Assembly (NCBI RefSeq): GCF_001809535.1
Contig: NZ_KV797946.1
Location: 1 to 39,348, forward strand
DNA: 39,348 nucleotides
Direction of reading: 5' to 3'
Source of the DNA: Aerococcus sp. HMSC062A02
GTDB taxonomy: Bacteria > Bacillota > Bacilli > Lactobacillales > Aerococcaceae
Under the pieces are notes generated by a model, which was not told the DNA's origin, did not search any database, and was given only the letters and a program-made list of their open reading frames with translations. Position numbers and translations under genes: made by a program. Positions 6,453 to 14,476 of the stretch are shown here, piece by piece; the first letter of the stretch is position 1; each line of letters starts with the position of its first letter.

Positions 6453-7829
6453 TTATTTAATAATTGGAGCAGCTCCAGTAATAGCGGCTACGGCAATGAA
6501 GATGATAAAGATACCGAGGGCCCATTTACCGGATTCTTTTTGCCATTCACCCATGTCAACTCCTGTTAGGTTGAAGAGAAGGTAGATGAAGGCAACGAGT
6601 GGACTGAGTAAGTGGAAGGCTTGGCCGAGTAGGGAAGCCACCCCAATTTCTAAGGCTGTATAGCCATACTGGGTACCGGTTTGGTAGAGGACAGGGAGTA
6701 CGCCGTAGTAGAAGGCATCGTTGGAGAGGAAGAAAGTACCTGGTGCCGAAAGTAGGGCTGTAATGAGTCCCCAAGCCCGGCCCCAACTATCTGGGATAAT
6801 CGTCGTAAGACTTTGGGCTAATGCATCAGCCATACCGGTACCTGTGAAGAGTCCCATGAAGATCCCTGCCGCAAAGACTAGGATGACCACTTGGACAGCG
6901 TCACCAGCATTTTCTTGGATGCGATTCTTTTGTTGCTTGAGATCAGGGTAGTTAATGATTAGAGCCAGCACCGTCCCTGTTAGGAAGAGGAAGAGGGCTG
7001 GGAACCAACCAGAGACGAGGAAGAAGATCAGAGTGATGGTCATGATGAGGTTGACCCAGAAGAGTTTTGGACGTTTCATGGCCTGTTCTTCATCAGACTT
7101 AGCAGCGGTGAGTGCTTGAATATCTTTTTCGGTTAGTTCTTGGATTCCCACACGTTTACGTTCGCGGACACCTAAGAAGATGGATAGGCCGAGTACATAA
7201 ATAGCGGAAATCACCATACCTGGCGCTAGGGCACGGATAACTTCTTGGTCATTCAAGCTAAGTACGGAGATGGCCCGGGCTGTTGGTCCACCCCAAGGCA
7301 AGAGGTTCATAATGGTATTCATTAAAATAATCAAGACAGCCAGGTTCATCATCCTTAAATTAAGCTTCTTATAGATAGGAATGAAGGCTGTACACACAAT
7401 GAGGGTTGTTGTCGTCCCGTCCCCGTTGAGGGAAACCACCATAGAGATGAAAGCAGTGGCAAAGAGAATCTTGACCGGATCCCCTTTAGCGAAGCGAATC
7501 ATCTTCTCCGTGATGGGGTCAAACATCCCGGCATTCAGCATAATCGCGAAATAGAGGATGGCGAAGAGAAGCATAATCCCTGTAGTTGCCGTTTGACCAA
7601 CCCCGTCGACAGCGAATTCGCCTAGGGATGTGATCCGTTCAAAGAGACTTGGGTTATTGATGAAGGCGTCTTCGACTTCCGGATTAGGAACCGGGAAGAG
7701 ACCAGCAACAGCTGCAATCAGAGCAAAAATTAAAGGGATACCAATTAAAGCCGTAAAGGGCGACATTTTCTTTCTGATGATCACGAACATAAAGATGATG
7801 ATCATCAAATAACTTAAAACAGTTAACAT
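6453..7829 (-). CDS. citM: CitMHS-family citrate transporter
   Basis: A 458-residue secondary transporter with about 11-12 membrane helices, of the CitMHS family (metal-citrate/proton symport in Bacillus CitM and CitH). It shows ILYFAIMLNAGMFDP, SLNGDGTTTTLI and NLLPWGGPTARA, all family signatures, and a central cytoplasmic loop rich in charged residues (about 220-250). It is divergent from the citrate-lyase operon, which fixes its role as citrate importer for fermentation. The start at 7829 has AGGAGGAAATGAT before ATG. Its promoter reads on the minus strand TTGTCA (7946-7941), 18 bp, TATAAT (7922-7917). The metal preference cannot be read from sequence. Confidence 0.92.
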   Translation of the reverse strand: MLTVLSYLMIIIFMFVIIRKKMSPFTALIGIPLIFALIAAVAGLFPVPNPEVEDAFINNPSLFERITSLGEFAVDGVGQTATTGIMLLFAILYFAIMLNAGMFDPITEKMIRFAKGDPVKILFATAFISMVVSLNGDGTTTTLIVCTAFIPIYKKLNLRMMNLAVLIILMNTIMNLLPWGGPTARAISVLSLNDQEVIRALAPGMVISAIYVLGLSIFLGVRERKRVGIQELTEKDIQALTAAKSDEEQAMKRPKLFWVNLIMTITLIFFLVSGWFPALFLFLTGTVLALIINYPDLKQQKNRIQENAGDAVQVVILVFAAGIFMGLFTGTGMADALAQSLTTIIPDSWGRAWGLITALLSAPGTFFLSNDAFYYGVLPVLYQTGTQYGYTALEIGVASLLGQAFHLLSPLVAFIYLLFNLTGVDMGEWQKESGKWALGIFIIFIAVAAITGAAPIIK

Positions 7830-7991
7830 ATCATTTCCTCCTAGATCTTATGATCAGTATTCTATTTACAAAAAATCCCGACAAACCTCCTTTGATCATG
7901 TTTTCACATAAAGACTATTATAGATGAACTTTCTCTCATTTGACAAGTCTTCATATGAAGAATACTTAATTTAATTTAGATGATAAAGGAT

Positions 7992-8005
7992 TGTAAGCGC
8001 TGTTT
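7992..8005. promoter_or_regulatory. cre-like site 1 (CcpA)
   Basis: TGTAAGCGCTGTTT matches the catabolite-responsive element TGWAARCGYTWNCW at 12 of 14 positions. It lies between the divergent citrate promoters, so carbon catabolite repression through CcpA is likely; binding is inferred. Confidence 0.55.
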
Positions 8006-8043
8006 CAATAGTGATCGAGAATAAAACACCAAAAGAACATTAA

Positions 8044-8057
8044 TGATAGCGTTCACA
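8044..8057. promoter_or_regulatory. cre-like site 2 (CcpA)
   Basis: TGATAGCGTTCACA matches the cre consensus at 12 of 14 positions, about 55 bp upstream of the -10 of the oad-cit operon. Together with the site at 7992 it suggests glucose repression of citrate use. Confidence 0.55.
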
Positions 8058-8153
8058 TGAACAATCTGTCTTAAGTGCAGTAAAAAAACAACATAGGCTG
8101 AAATCTTTCGTTATAATCAAGTTAACAAGAACTTATTGGAAAGGAGGCACCTC

Positions 8154-8492
8154 ATGGGATTATTTTCTCGCATTCAGCACTTATTTCAAAGCAAGGAGCC
8201 TGCCACTGACCCGGTTGAGCCCGAAAGAAAGAAGGCAGCTGACCTTCCCCAAGCCGAGGCCAGTGAGGATTGGATTGAGCGGAGCGGTTTAGAGCCTGAA
8301 GAGGCTTGCACGGTCGCAGCGATCGCCACGGCCTGCGTGACAGGGGCCCGGTCAGATACGGTCTTTCGGATTAAGTCTATCGAAGCGGTTGATCTCGACC
8401 AGGAATTAGCAGGCATCTTGACCGCTTGTATCCTTGCCCATGACCAGGAAGACAGCCACTACCGCGTCAAACGCATCGAACGCATTTCATAA
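8154..8492 (+). CDS. oadH: OadH-like subunit of oxaloacetate decarboxylase
   Basis: A 112-residue soluble protein: an N-terminal amphipathic segment, a Pro/Glu-rich linker (residues about 18-45) and a small domain (about 50-110) with EEACTVAAIATACV and YRVKRIERI. The family is known from Enterococcus faecalis, where gene order oadH-oadD-oadB is the same and OadH holds the OadA and OadD subunits together. The call rests on position, size and this order; the sequence match is from memory. ATG 8154 follows AAGGAGG. It is the first gene of the operon. I see no membrane helix, so it is not the classic OadG; that role is better filled by the ORF at 10084. Confidence 0.7.
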   Translation: MGLFSRIQHLFQSKEPATDPVEPERKKAADLPQAEASEDWIERSGLEPEEACTVAAIATACVTGARSDTVFRIKSIEAVDLDQELAGILTACILAHDQEDSHYRVKRIERIS

Positions 8493-8518
8493 ACAGTCAA
8501 AATAAAGGAGAAAACATC

Positions 8519-8929
8519 ATGTTAAGAAAATTTCGTGTCCGTTTAAATGATAAAGAATATATGGTTGAAATGGAAGAATTAACGCCTGGCTTCGAAGCTC
8601 CTGCAGCTCAAGAGGCCCCAGCTCAAGCTGCTCCAGCTTCTGCACCAAGTCAAGCCCCAGCCGAAGCAGCTCCAGAGCCCAGCCCAGCACCAGCTCCCGC
8701 TAGCCAACCTGGCTCAGGTGAAGAAGTGACGGCTCCTATGCCTGGGACGATTCTAAATGTCCTGGTTCAACCGGGAGAGACCGTTGCTGAATCGCAAGCG
8801 GTTGTTGTCTTAGATGCCATGAAGATGGAAAATCAAATTGTAGCACCCAAGGCTGGCCAAGTGACTTCTGTCTTAGTCAAGGAAGGCCAAACGGTTGATG
8901 TGGGTGAGACCCTATTTACAGTGGAATAG
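8519..8929 (+). CDS. oadD: Biotin carboxyl carrier subunit of oxaloacetate decarboxylase
   Basis: A 136-residue carrier. A short N-terminal strand region (RVRLNDKEYMVEMEEL) is joined by an Ala/Pro-rich flexible linker (about 30-70) to a biotinyl domain (about 70-136). Biotin attaches to the Lys of AMKME, near residue 102. It carries the carboxyl group from OadA to the membrane subunit OadB. It is the separate biotin acceptor of the E. faecalis-type complex; OadA here lacks such a domain, which fits. AAAGGAG precedes the ATG. A biotin ligase must be encoded elsewhere. Confidence 0.92.
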   Translation: MLRKFRVRLNDKEYMVEMEELTPGFEAPAAQEAPAQAAPASAPSQAPAEAAPEPSPAPAPASQPGSGEEVTAPMPGTILNVLVQPGETVAESQAVVVLDAMKMENQIVAPKAGQVTSVLVKEGQTVDVGETLFTVE

Positions 8930-8949
8930 AATAGAAGGGAAGACACATT

Positions 8950-10068
8950 ATGGAAGCTTTATTACAGGGATTCCTGGCCATTACCTGGCAGCAGATCGTG
9001 ATGATGCTGATCGGGATTGTGCTTATTTACCTAGGAATCAAAAAAGAATACGAACCAACGCTCTTAATTCCCATGGGCCTAGGAACCATCCTCGTAAACA
9101 TTCCTTTTTCAGGGATGATTACTCAACCTGGAGGCCCAGTCGGTGTTTTAGATGAACTTTTTAATTTTGGGATTGCAACGGAACTCTTCCCACTCCTTAT
9201 CTTTATTGGGATTGGGGCAATGATTGACTTTGGCCCCTTGCTGCAAAATCCCTCCATGCTCTTCTTTGGGGCAGCTGCCCAGTTTGGGATTTTCTTTACG
9301 ATCTTTGTTGCCCTGGCAGCTGGTTTTACCCTTCCACAATCCGCTTCAATTGGGATTATCGGTGCGGCAGACGGCCCAACATCTGTCTTTGTCTCCAACC
9401 AATTGGCCCCTGAACTCTTAGGACCAATCACAGTAGCAGCCTACTCTTACATGTCTCTGGTGCCTATTATCCAGCCGCCAGCCATTAAATTAGTTACAAC
9501 CAAGAAGGAACGCCAAATCCGCATGAAATATCGGTCAGAAGGCGTATCCCAGACAACCAAAATTTTCTTCCCGATTATCATTACCATTGTGGCAGGTTTG
9601 ATAGCTCCAGCTTCACTACCCCTAGTTGGTTTCTTGATGTTCGGTAATCTCATGCGGGAATGTGGGGTCCTCGACCGCCTATCCGATACCGCCCAGAATG
9701 AATTGGTTAACTTGATTACGATTCTATTGGGGATTACCATCGCTTCAACCATGACAGCCGAAGCCTTCCTCAACCTCCAGACCCTGATGATCATCGCCTT
9801 CGGTTTAGTTGCCTTTATTATGGACTCCATTGGGGGCGTGCTCTTCTGTAAGTTGATCAATATCTTCCGCAAAGAAAAGATCAACCCAATGATCGGTGCT
9901 GCTGGGATTTCAGCCTTCCCCATGTCTGCCCGGGTGATCCAAAAGATGGCGACAGAAGAAGACCCACAGAATTTTGTTTTAAACTATTCGATTTCAGCTA
10001 ACGTTTCTGGCCAAATCGGTTCAGTGGTTGCCGGGGGGCTTATCCTAGGCTACTTCGTTGGCATGTAG
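8950..10068 (+). CDS. oadB: Oxaloacetate decarboxylase beta subunit (sodium pump)
   Basis: A 372-residue integral membrane protein of the OadB/GcdB/MmdB family, which decarboxylates carboxybiotin and couples it to sodium export. It shows the conserved core IGIGAMIDFGPLL, ASIGIIGAADGPTSVFVSN (Asp of the ion path) and SYMSLVPIIQPPAIKL, and near the C-terminus GAAGISAFPMSARVIQ. Length matches the family. It lies 20 bases after oadD and is followed by a small OadG-like ORF. In E. faecalis the soluble A-D-H complex works without OadB but growth on citrate is slower. Confidence 0.93.
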   Translation: MEALLQGFLAITWQQIVMMLIGIVLIYLGIKKEYEPTLLIPMGLGTILVNIPFSGMITQPGGPVGVLDELFNFGIATELFPLLIFIGIGAMIDFGPLLQNPSMLFFGAAAQFGIFFTIFVALAAGFTLPQSASIGIIGAADGPTSVFVSNQLAPELLGPITVAAYSYMSLVPIIQPPAIKLVTTKKERQIRMKYRSEGVSQTTKIFFPIIITIVAGLIAPASLPLVGFLMFGNLMRECGVLDRLSDTAQNELVNLITILLGITIASTMTAEAFLNLQTLMIIAFGLVAFIMDSIGGVLFCKLINIFRKEKINPMIGAAGISAFPMSARVIQKMATEEDPQNFVLNYSISANVSGQIGSVVAGGLILGYFVGM

Positions 10069-10083
10069 GGGGAGGTTATTATA

Positions 10084-10215
10084 ATGAATGAGAATTTTGT
10101 TCACGCTTTTCAAATTTTACTTCTAGGTTGGGGCGGCATCTTTGTTGTCATGGCCTTCCTCTACCTGGCTGTGAAGGTCTTGCTCAAGGTCTTCCCGCCA
10201 GAAGATAACAAGTAA
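10084..10215 (+). CDS. Small OadG-like (gamma) membrane subunit
   Basis: A 43-residue ORF. ATG is preceded by GGGGGAGG with about eight bases of spacing, one of the best ribosome sites in the operon. The peptide starts MNENFVHAFQ, has one membrane helix (about 10-34, LLLGWGGIFVVMAFLYLAVK) and ends PPEDNK. The size and the glycine-rich helix start resemble OadG, the gamma subunit that supports assembly of sodium-pumping decarboxylases, but the usual long C-terminal metal-binding tail is missing. The position directly after oadB supports the call. Confidence 0.7.
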   Translation: MNENFVHAFQILLLGWGGIFVVMAFLYLAVKVLLKVFPPEDNK

Positions 10216-10266
10216 TTCGATATAAAAGGACTGATTAGGATCGACTTAAAGATACAGAAACTTAGA

Positions 10267-11292
10267 GTGAAACGATCAAGCTATGACCGGAAGCTCTGGT
10301 TGGACCTGCTTGATTGTGCCGGACTCCAGGAAGAAAAAAACTTGGACGCTAGTTATGGGCTCTTTGACGGGGATGACTTGGTGGGCACTGCTTCCTACCA
10401 AGCCAATATCCTCAAGTGCCTAGCAATCCGCCAAGCCTATGCAGGGGGGACAGCCTTCCACCAATTGATTTCTTTTCTTTTGACGGAGATCTATCAGGCA
10501 GGTTATGAGAGTGTCCTTGTCTTCACCAAGGCATCTAAACGGACAACTTTTGAACACCTGGGTTTTGATCTCTTAGTGGAGACGGAAGATGTGGCCTTTA
10601 TGGAGCGGTCCCAGGAGGGGATAGACAGCTATCTTGCCACCATTAAGGCCCAGGCTCCCTTTACAGGAGACCAAAGTTTAGGAGCGGTCGTGATGAATGC
10701 TAATCCCTTCACCAAGGGGCACCGCTACTTAATTGAAGAGGCCCTCAAGGCAGTGGACGGACTCTATGTCTTCGTTCTCTCCGAAGACCGGTCACTCTTC
10801 GATAAGGAAACACGCTTAAGTTTGGTGCGCCAAGGAACAGCCGACCTAGACCAGGTCTATGTGGTGGAGACCATGCATTATATGGTTTCCCAGGCTACTT
10901 TTCCGGCCTATTTCCTTAAGGCTGACCAGACAGTGGTCAAGGCCCAAGCAGCGGTTGACGCCCTCTTATTTAAGGAAAAAATCGCGCCGGCTCTCGGCAT
11001 CAGCCAGCGCTTTGTTGGTGACGAGCCCCTGAGTCCGACCACAGCAGCCTATAACCAAGTGATGGCTGAGCTATTCGCGCCAGAGCTGAGCCTGCATATT
11101 ATTCCTAGACGGCAAGTGGCCCATGGTGGCGAGGTCATCTCTGCTTCTAAGGTGCGGACCCTGCTTCTAGAGGGACAAGTTGACGAGGCCCAGGCCTACC
11201 TACCGAAGGCGACTCAAGCCTTTGTCCAGTCGCCAGAAGGTCAGACCATGTTGAGAGAACGAAAGGATTTGAGCCAAAGCCATGACTATTGA
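10267..11292 (+). CDS. citC: [Citrate (pro-3S)-lyase] ligase
   Basis: About 341 residues. CitC acetylates the prosthetic group of the CitD subunit using ATP and acetate, turning citrate lyase on. An N-terminal GNAT-like part (about 1-120) precedes a nucleotidyltransferase part with VVMNANPFTKGHRYLIEEAL, SQATFPAYF, QRFVGDEPLSPTTAAYNQ and ISASKVRTLL. GTG at 10267 is the only usual start, but it lacks a clear ribosome site. The frame is open back to 10216, and comparison with E. coli CitC suggests a few residues may precede it, which would need an ATT, CTG or ATC start near the AAAAGGA at 10224-10230. The gene overlaps citX by 11 bases. Confidence 0.92.
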   Translation: MKRSSYDRKLWLDLLDCAGLQEEKNLDASYGLFDGDDLVGTASYQANILKCLAIRQAYAGGTAFHQLISFLLTEIYQAGYESVLVFTKASKRTTFEHLGFDLLVETEDVAFMERSQEGIDSYLATIKAQAPFTGDQSLGAVVMNANPFTKGHRYLIEEALKAVDGLYVFVLSEDRSLFDKETRLSLVRQGTADLDQVYVVETMHYMVSQATFPAYFLKADQTVVKAQAAVDALLFKEKIAPALGISQRFVGDEPLSPTTAAYNQVMAELFAPELSLHIIPRRQVAHGGEVISASKVRTLLLEGQVDEAQAYLPKATQAFVQSPEGQTMLRERKDLSQSHDY

Positions 11293-11881
11293 CCCTGTGA
11301 AAAAATTGAGCTTGGCCTTAAGAAAGGGTCCTCTCTGCCAATTAGAGGATGCTCTGGACGCTCGAGAGAGCCGGGCTGCTATCCAGGCCAGTTATTTAGA
11401 CCAGGGGCCAGCAGGGGCTTGCTTAGTCGCCTTGAAACTGAATATGCCAGGACCCTATAAGCGAAGCCCGCTGATTGATCGGGTCTTTGCTCTGGCAGAA
11501 GCAGACTTAAGAACTTACTGTCAAGAAGCTTTTGGCCCTGCTATAGTAGAGGAGGAGACCCGGGATACTTTAGCTGGTAAAGAGTACTTTGTCCTTGTAG
11601 ACCAATCCGCCCCTCGTGTCAAGGCCTACCTAGTTAGCTTAGAGGAAGAGACCGTCTTAGGCCGCTTAATGGATATTGACTGCCTCTACCTGGATGAGGA
11701 CGGCAAACAGCAGAGTTTGAGCCGCGACCAAGTGGGACTGCCTAAGCGGAAGTGCTTTGTTTGCCAGCAGGATGCCAAGGTCTGTGCTAGGAGCCGCCAG
11801 CATGACTTTGAGGCGATCTACCAGGCCATTGCTAAGATGATTGTAGAGGATGGGAGAATAGATGATGAAAAAATCAATTAA
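11282..11881 (+). CDS. citX: Apo-citrate lyase phosphoribosyl-dephospho-CoA transferase
   Basis: A 199-residue protein. CitX transfers the 2'-(5''-triphosphoribosyl)-3'-dephospho-CoA made by CitG to Ser of CitD. Family motifs are visible: GRLMDIDCLY, LSRDQVGLPKRKCFVC and CARSRQHDF, with the paired Cys and the His region near the C-terminus. ATG lies inside the end of citC (11-base overlap), and the end overlaps oadA by 20 bases, so translation is probably coupled through all three. Confidence 0.92.
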   Translation: MTIDPVKKLSLALRKGPLCQLEDALDARESRAAIQASYLDQGPAGACLVALKLNMPGPYKRSPLIDRVFALAEADLRTYCQEAFGPAIVEEETRDTLAGKEYFVLVDQSAPRVKAYLVSLEEETVLGRLMDIDCLYLDEDGKQQSLSRDQVGLPKRKCFVCQQDAKVCARSRQHDFEAIYQAIAKMIVEDGRIDDEKIN

Positions 11882-13250
11882 AATTGTCGAAACGGTTCTC
11901 CGAGATGGGCACCAGTCTCTAGCCGCGACGCGCATGCGGACAGAGCAGATGTTGCCCATCCTCGAAGAGATGGACCAAGCCGGCTATTATGCCTTAGAAT
12001 GTTGGGGCGGAGCGACTTTTGACGCCTGCCTGCGCTATCTGAACGAGGATCCCTGGGAGCGTCTGCGCCAGATCCGTTCAGTTGTCAAAAACACTAAATT
12101 ACAGATGCTCCTGAGAGGGCAAAACTTATTGGGCTACCACAACTACCCCGATGATGTTGTCGAAGCCTTCATCCAAAAGGCTGTTGAAAATGGCATCGAT
12201 ATTTTCCGGATTTTTGACGCCTTGAACGATGTGCGCAATTTAGAGACAGCCATCCGGGCGGTGAAGAAGTATGGTGCCCATGCTCAAGGGACGATCTGCT
12301 ATACAATTTCTGAAGTCCATACAGATGCTTATTATTTCAATATCGTTGACCGCTTGCTTGACCTAGGCGTGGATTCCATCTGCCTCAAGGATATGGCGGG
12401 CATACTAACGCCAGCCCGGGCCTACAGCCTAGTGACAGGAATCAAGGCACGGACGGACTTGCCGGTTGATATCCATACCCATGCCACTGCCGGTATTTCT
12501 GAAATGACCTATCTTAAGGCAGTTGAGGCGGGGGCAGATATTATTGATACTGCGATCTCACCTTTCTCGGGGGGGACCAGTCAGCCAGCTACCGAAAGCC
12601 TACATATCAGTTTAGAAGAATTAGGTTATGCAGATGGTCTGGATACGACAAGCTTAGAAAGCATAGCGGATTACTTTGCACCGATCCGGGATGAATTCCT
12701 TGAAGAGGGAATTATCAATCCTAAAGTCATGCAGACAGAACCGCGCGCCTTGCTCTACCAGGTACCGGGCGGGATGCTCTCTAATCTCTTGTCCCAGTTA
12801 ACAGAAGCGGGTCAAGAAGATAAGTATGGGCAAGTCCTCCAAGAAGTGCCCCGAGTTAGAGAAGACCTGGGCTTCCCACCCCTAGTTACACCGCTCTCAC
12901 AAATGGTTGGAACCCAAGCCGTGATGAATGTTCTGACAGGTGAACGCTATAAGATGGTTCCTAATGAGATCAAGGACTATGTGAAAGGGCTCTACGGTAA
13001 GTCACCGGCTCCGATTGCAGCGGAAATCCGCCAGCAAATTATTGGCCAGGATGAAGTGGTGGACAGTCGTCCTGCTGACTTGCTGGAGCCGGGACTCGAA
13101 AGAGCTCGCCAGGAGAGCCAGGACTTTGCCCAGAGCGAAGAAGATGTGCTCAGCTATATTGCTTTTCCAGCCCAGGCAGAACATTTCTTAAGGAAGCGGC
13201 AAGACCCTTGGTACGATGTGCCGGTACAAAATGTGAGCATTCAGATGTAA
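11862..13250 (+). CDS. oadA: Oxaloacetate decarboxylase alpha subunit (carboxyltransferase)
   Basis: A 462-residue carboxyltransferase that moves CO2 from oxaloacetate to the biotin of OadD. It shows ETVLRDGHQSLAATRMRT (metal/substrate Asp), LECWGGATFDACLR, LRGQNLLGYHNY, DSICLKDMAG (Lys near 175, carboxylated in relatives), DIHTHATAGI and the C-terminal PYC_OADA part. The protein stops before any biotinyl domain, which the separate OadD supplies. Two adjacent ATGs (11862, 11865) follow GGGAG; either may be used. It overlaps citX, and the gap to citD is about 40 bases. Confidence 0.94.
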   Translation: MMKKSIKIVETVLRDGHQSLAATRMRTEQMLPILEEMDQAGYYALECWGGATFDACLRYLNEDPWERLRQIRSVVKNTKLQMLLRGQNLLGYHNYPDDVVEAFIQKAVENGIDIFRIFDALNDVRNLETAIRAVKKYGAHAQGTICYTISEVHTDAYYFNIVDRLLDLGVDSICLKDMAGILTPARAYSLVTGIKARTDLPVDIHTHATAGISEMTYLKAVEAGADIIDTAISPFSGGTSQPATESLHISLEELGYADGLDTTSLESIADYFAPIRDEFLEEGIINPKVMQTEPRALLYQVPGGMLSNLLSQLTEAGQEDKYGQVLQEVPRVREDLGFPPLVTPLSQMVGTQAVMNVLTGERYKMVPNEIKDYVKGLYGKSPAPIAAEIRQQIIGQDEVVDSRPADLLEPGLERARQESQDFAQSEEDVLSYIAFPAQAEHFLRKRQDPWYDVPVQNVSIQM

Positions 13251-13292
13251 TCTGATATAATTGATGTGAATTAAGCGAAGGAGGAAGACGCT

Positions 13293-13586
13293 ATGGAATT
13301 ACAAGATAAGGCTCAGGCAGGAACCATCGAGTCGAGCGATGTTCGGGTCACGGTTGAACCTGCTGATAGCCGTCAAATTCAAGTGGACTCAACTGTCTAT
13401 GCCCAATTTGGAGAAGCCATTGAGGCGACCATTGAAGAGGTTTTAGACCAATTAGAAGTGGATGGAGTTAAGCTCTATGCCGATGATCATGGGGCTTTGG
13501 ATTGCACCATCCGTTCGCGCGTACAGACAGCAGTTTTTAGATCAGTCAATCAGAGTGAAGGATTACCATGGGGGACGAAGCTATGA
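13293..13586 (+). CDS. citD: Citrate lyase acyl carrier protein (gamma subunit)
   Basis: A 97-residue carrier subunit. The prosthetic-group serine is Ser14 in AGTIESSDV, at the same position as in E. coli CitD (AGTLESGDV). Other family features are VYAQFGEAIEATI and DHGALDCTIRSRVQTA. The acetyl-thioester on this arm is exchanged for citrate. GAAGGAGGAAG precedes ATG. The stop overlaps the citE start as ATGA (13583-13586). Confidence 0.95.
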   Translation: MELQDKAQAGTIESSDVRVTVEPADSRQIQVDSTVYAQFGEAIEATIEEVLDQLEVDGVKLYADDHGALDCTIRSRVQTAVFRSVNQSEGLPWGTKL

Positions 13587-14476
13587 GAAGATCAGTAAGA
13601 AGAACGATGATGTTTCTGAATACCCAGCGGGCTTCTTTGGTGAAAGATCCATATGTCTACGGACCAGACTGTGTGATCTTGGACTTAGAAGACGCCGTAT
13701 CAGAAAGCGAGAAAGATTCAGCACGTATCCAACTTTACAACACACTGAAGTATTTAGATTATGGCGAAACTGAAATTTGGGTACGGATTAACCCGCTTGA
13801 TACGCCTTACTATAAAGAAGATATCCGGGCAGCAGTTGCTGGCCGCTGCGATGGGATTCGGATTGCTAAGACCGAAAGCGCAGAAGATGTTCATATTGTT
13901 GAAGGCTTGATTGAGGAAGCCGAAGAGGAATTTGGTGTGAAAAAGGGGTCAACCATGATTATGGGGGCCATCGAATCACCAACCGCTGTTTTTAATGCTA
14001 AAGAAATTGCCGAAGCCAGTGAGCGCATGATGGGGATTGCCCTATCCGCAGGGGACTATCGCCGGGAACTCCACGCCCAGGTTACAGAAGGCGGAGAAGA
14101 ATTATTTGTTGCCCGGTCGATGATCTTAATGGCTGCTCGAGCAGCGGGGGTTATGGCCTTTGACACGGTTTATACAGACGTAGATAATATTGAAGGCTTG
14201 ACCAAAGAAACTGAACTTATCAAGGATATGGGCTTTGACGGCAAGTCCTTGATAAGTCCAAAACAAATTGCACCGGTTCACGAAGTCTTTACACCTAATG
14301 CCAAGGAAATCCGCCATGCGGAAAATATTATCATGGAACTTGAGGAAAATAAACGCAAGGGTGTTGGTGTCCTGGTCGTTGATGGTAAGATGGTGGATGT
14401 TGCTATGGTTGAAGGCGCTCAACGGACACTGGACATCGCCAAGGCATCAGGTGTTTATAAGGGGGATTTAGCATGA
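13583..14476 (+). CDS. citE: Citrate lyase beta subunit (citryl-ACP lyase)
   Basis: About 297 residues. CitE cleaves citryl-ACP into acetyl-ACP and oxaloacetate. It shows VILDLEDAVSESEKDSAR (metal-binding Glu/Asp), ETEIWVRINPLDT, MGAIESPTAVFNA, GIALSAGDYRRELH and GFDGKSLISPKQI. ATG 13583 overlaps the citD stop; ATG 13568 is also possible. In E. coli CitE the first strand reads SMLFVPGANAAM; here it is TMMFLNTQRASL, so the usual VPG turn is absent. The rest of the active site looks intact. Confidence 0.93.
   Translation: MRRSVRRTMMFLNTQRASLVKDPYVYGPDCVILDLEDAVSESEKDSARIQLYNTLKYLDYGETEIWVRINPLDTPYYKEDIRAAVAGRCDGIRIAKTESAEDVHIVEGLIEEAEEEFGVKKGSTMIMGAIESPTAVFNAKEIAEASERMMGIALSAGDYRRELHAQVTEGGEELFVARSMILMAARAAGVMAFDTVYTDVDNIEGLTKETELIKDMGFDGKSLISPKQIAPVHEVFTPNAKEIRHAENIIMELEENKRKGVGVLVVDGKMVDVAMVEGAQRTLDIAKASGVYKGDLA

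Larger units (their letters stand above)
7830..8153. promoter_or_regulatory. Divergent control region of the citrate genes
   Basis: This 324-bp gap has no gene. It holds the minus-strand citM promoter (7917-7946), a perfect palindrome TCTTCATATGAAGA at 7948-7961 directly upstream of that -35, and two cre-like boxes. On the plus side TATAAT at 8112-8117 has no good -35, as expected of an activator-dependent promoter for the oad-cit operon. TTGACA at 7940-7945 on the plus strand lacks a convincing -10. Confidence 0.65.

Noticed and set aside
5182-7829. EIIC and citM as one operon
   Set aside because: A strong terminator (6411-6438) and a separate promoter-like palindrome lie between them; read-through is possible but not indicated.
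9447-9923. Minus-strand frame of 158 codons inside oadB
   Set aside because: Antisense to membrane-helix codons of oadB; the translation has no family likeness.
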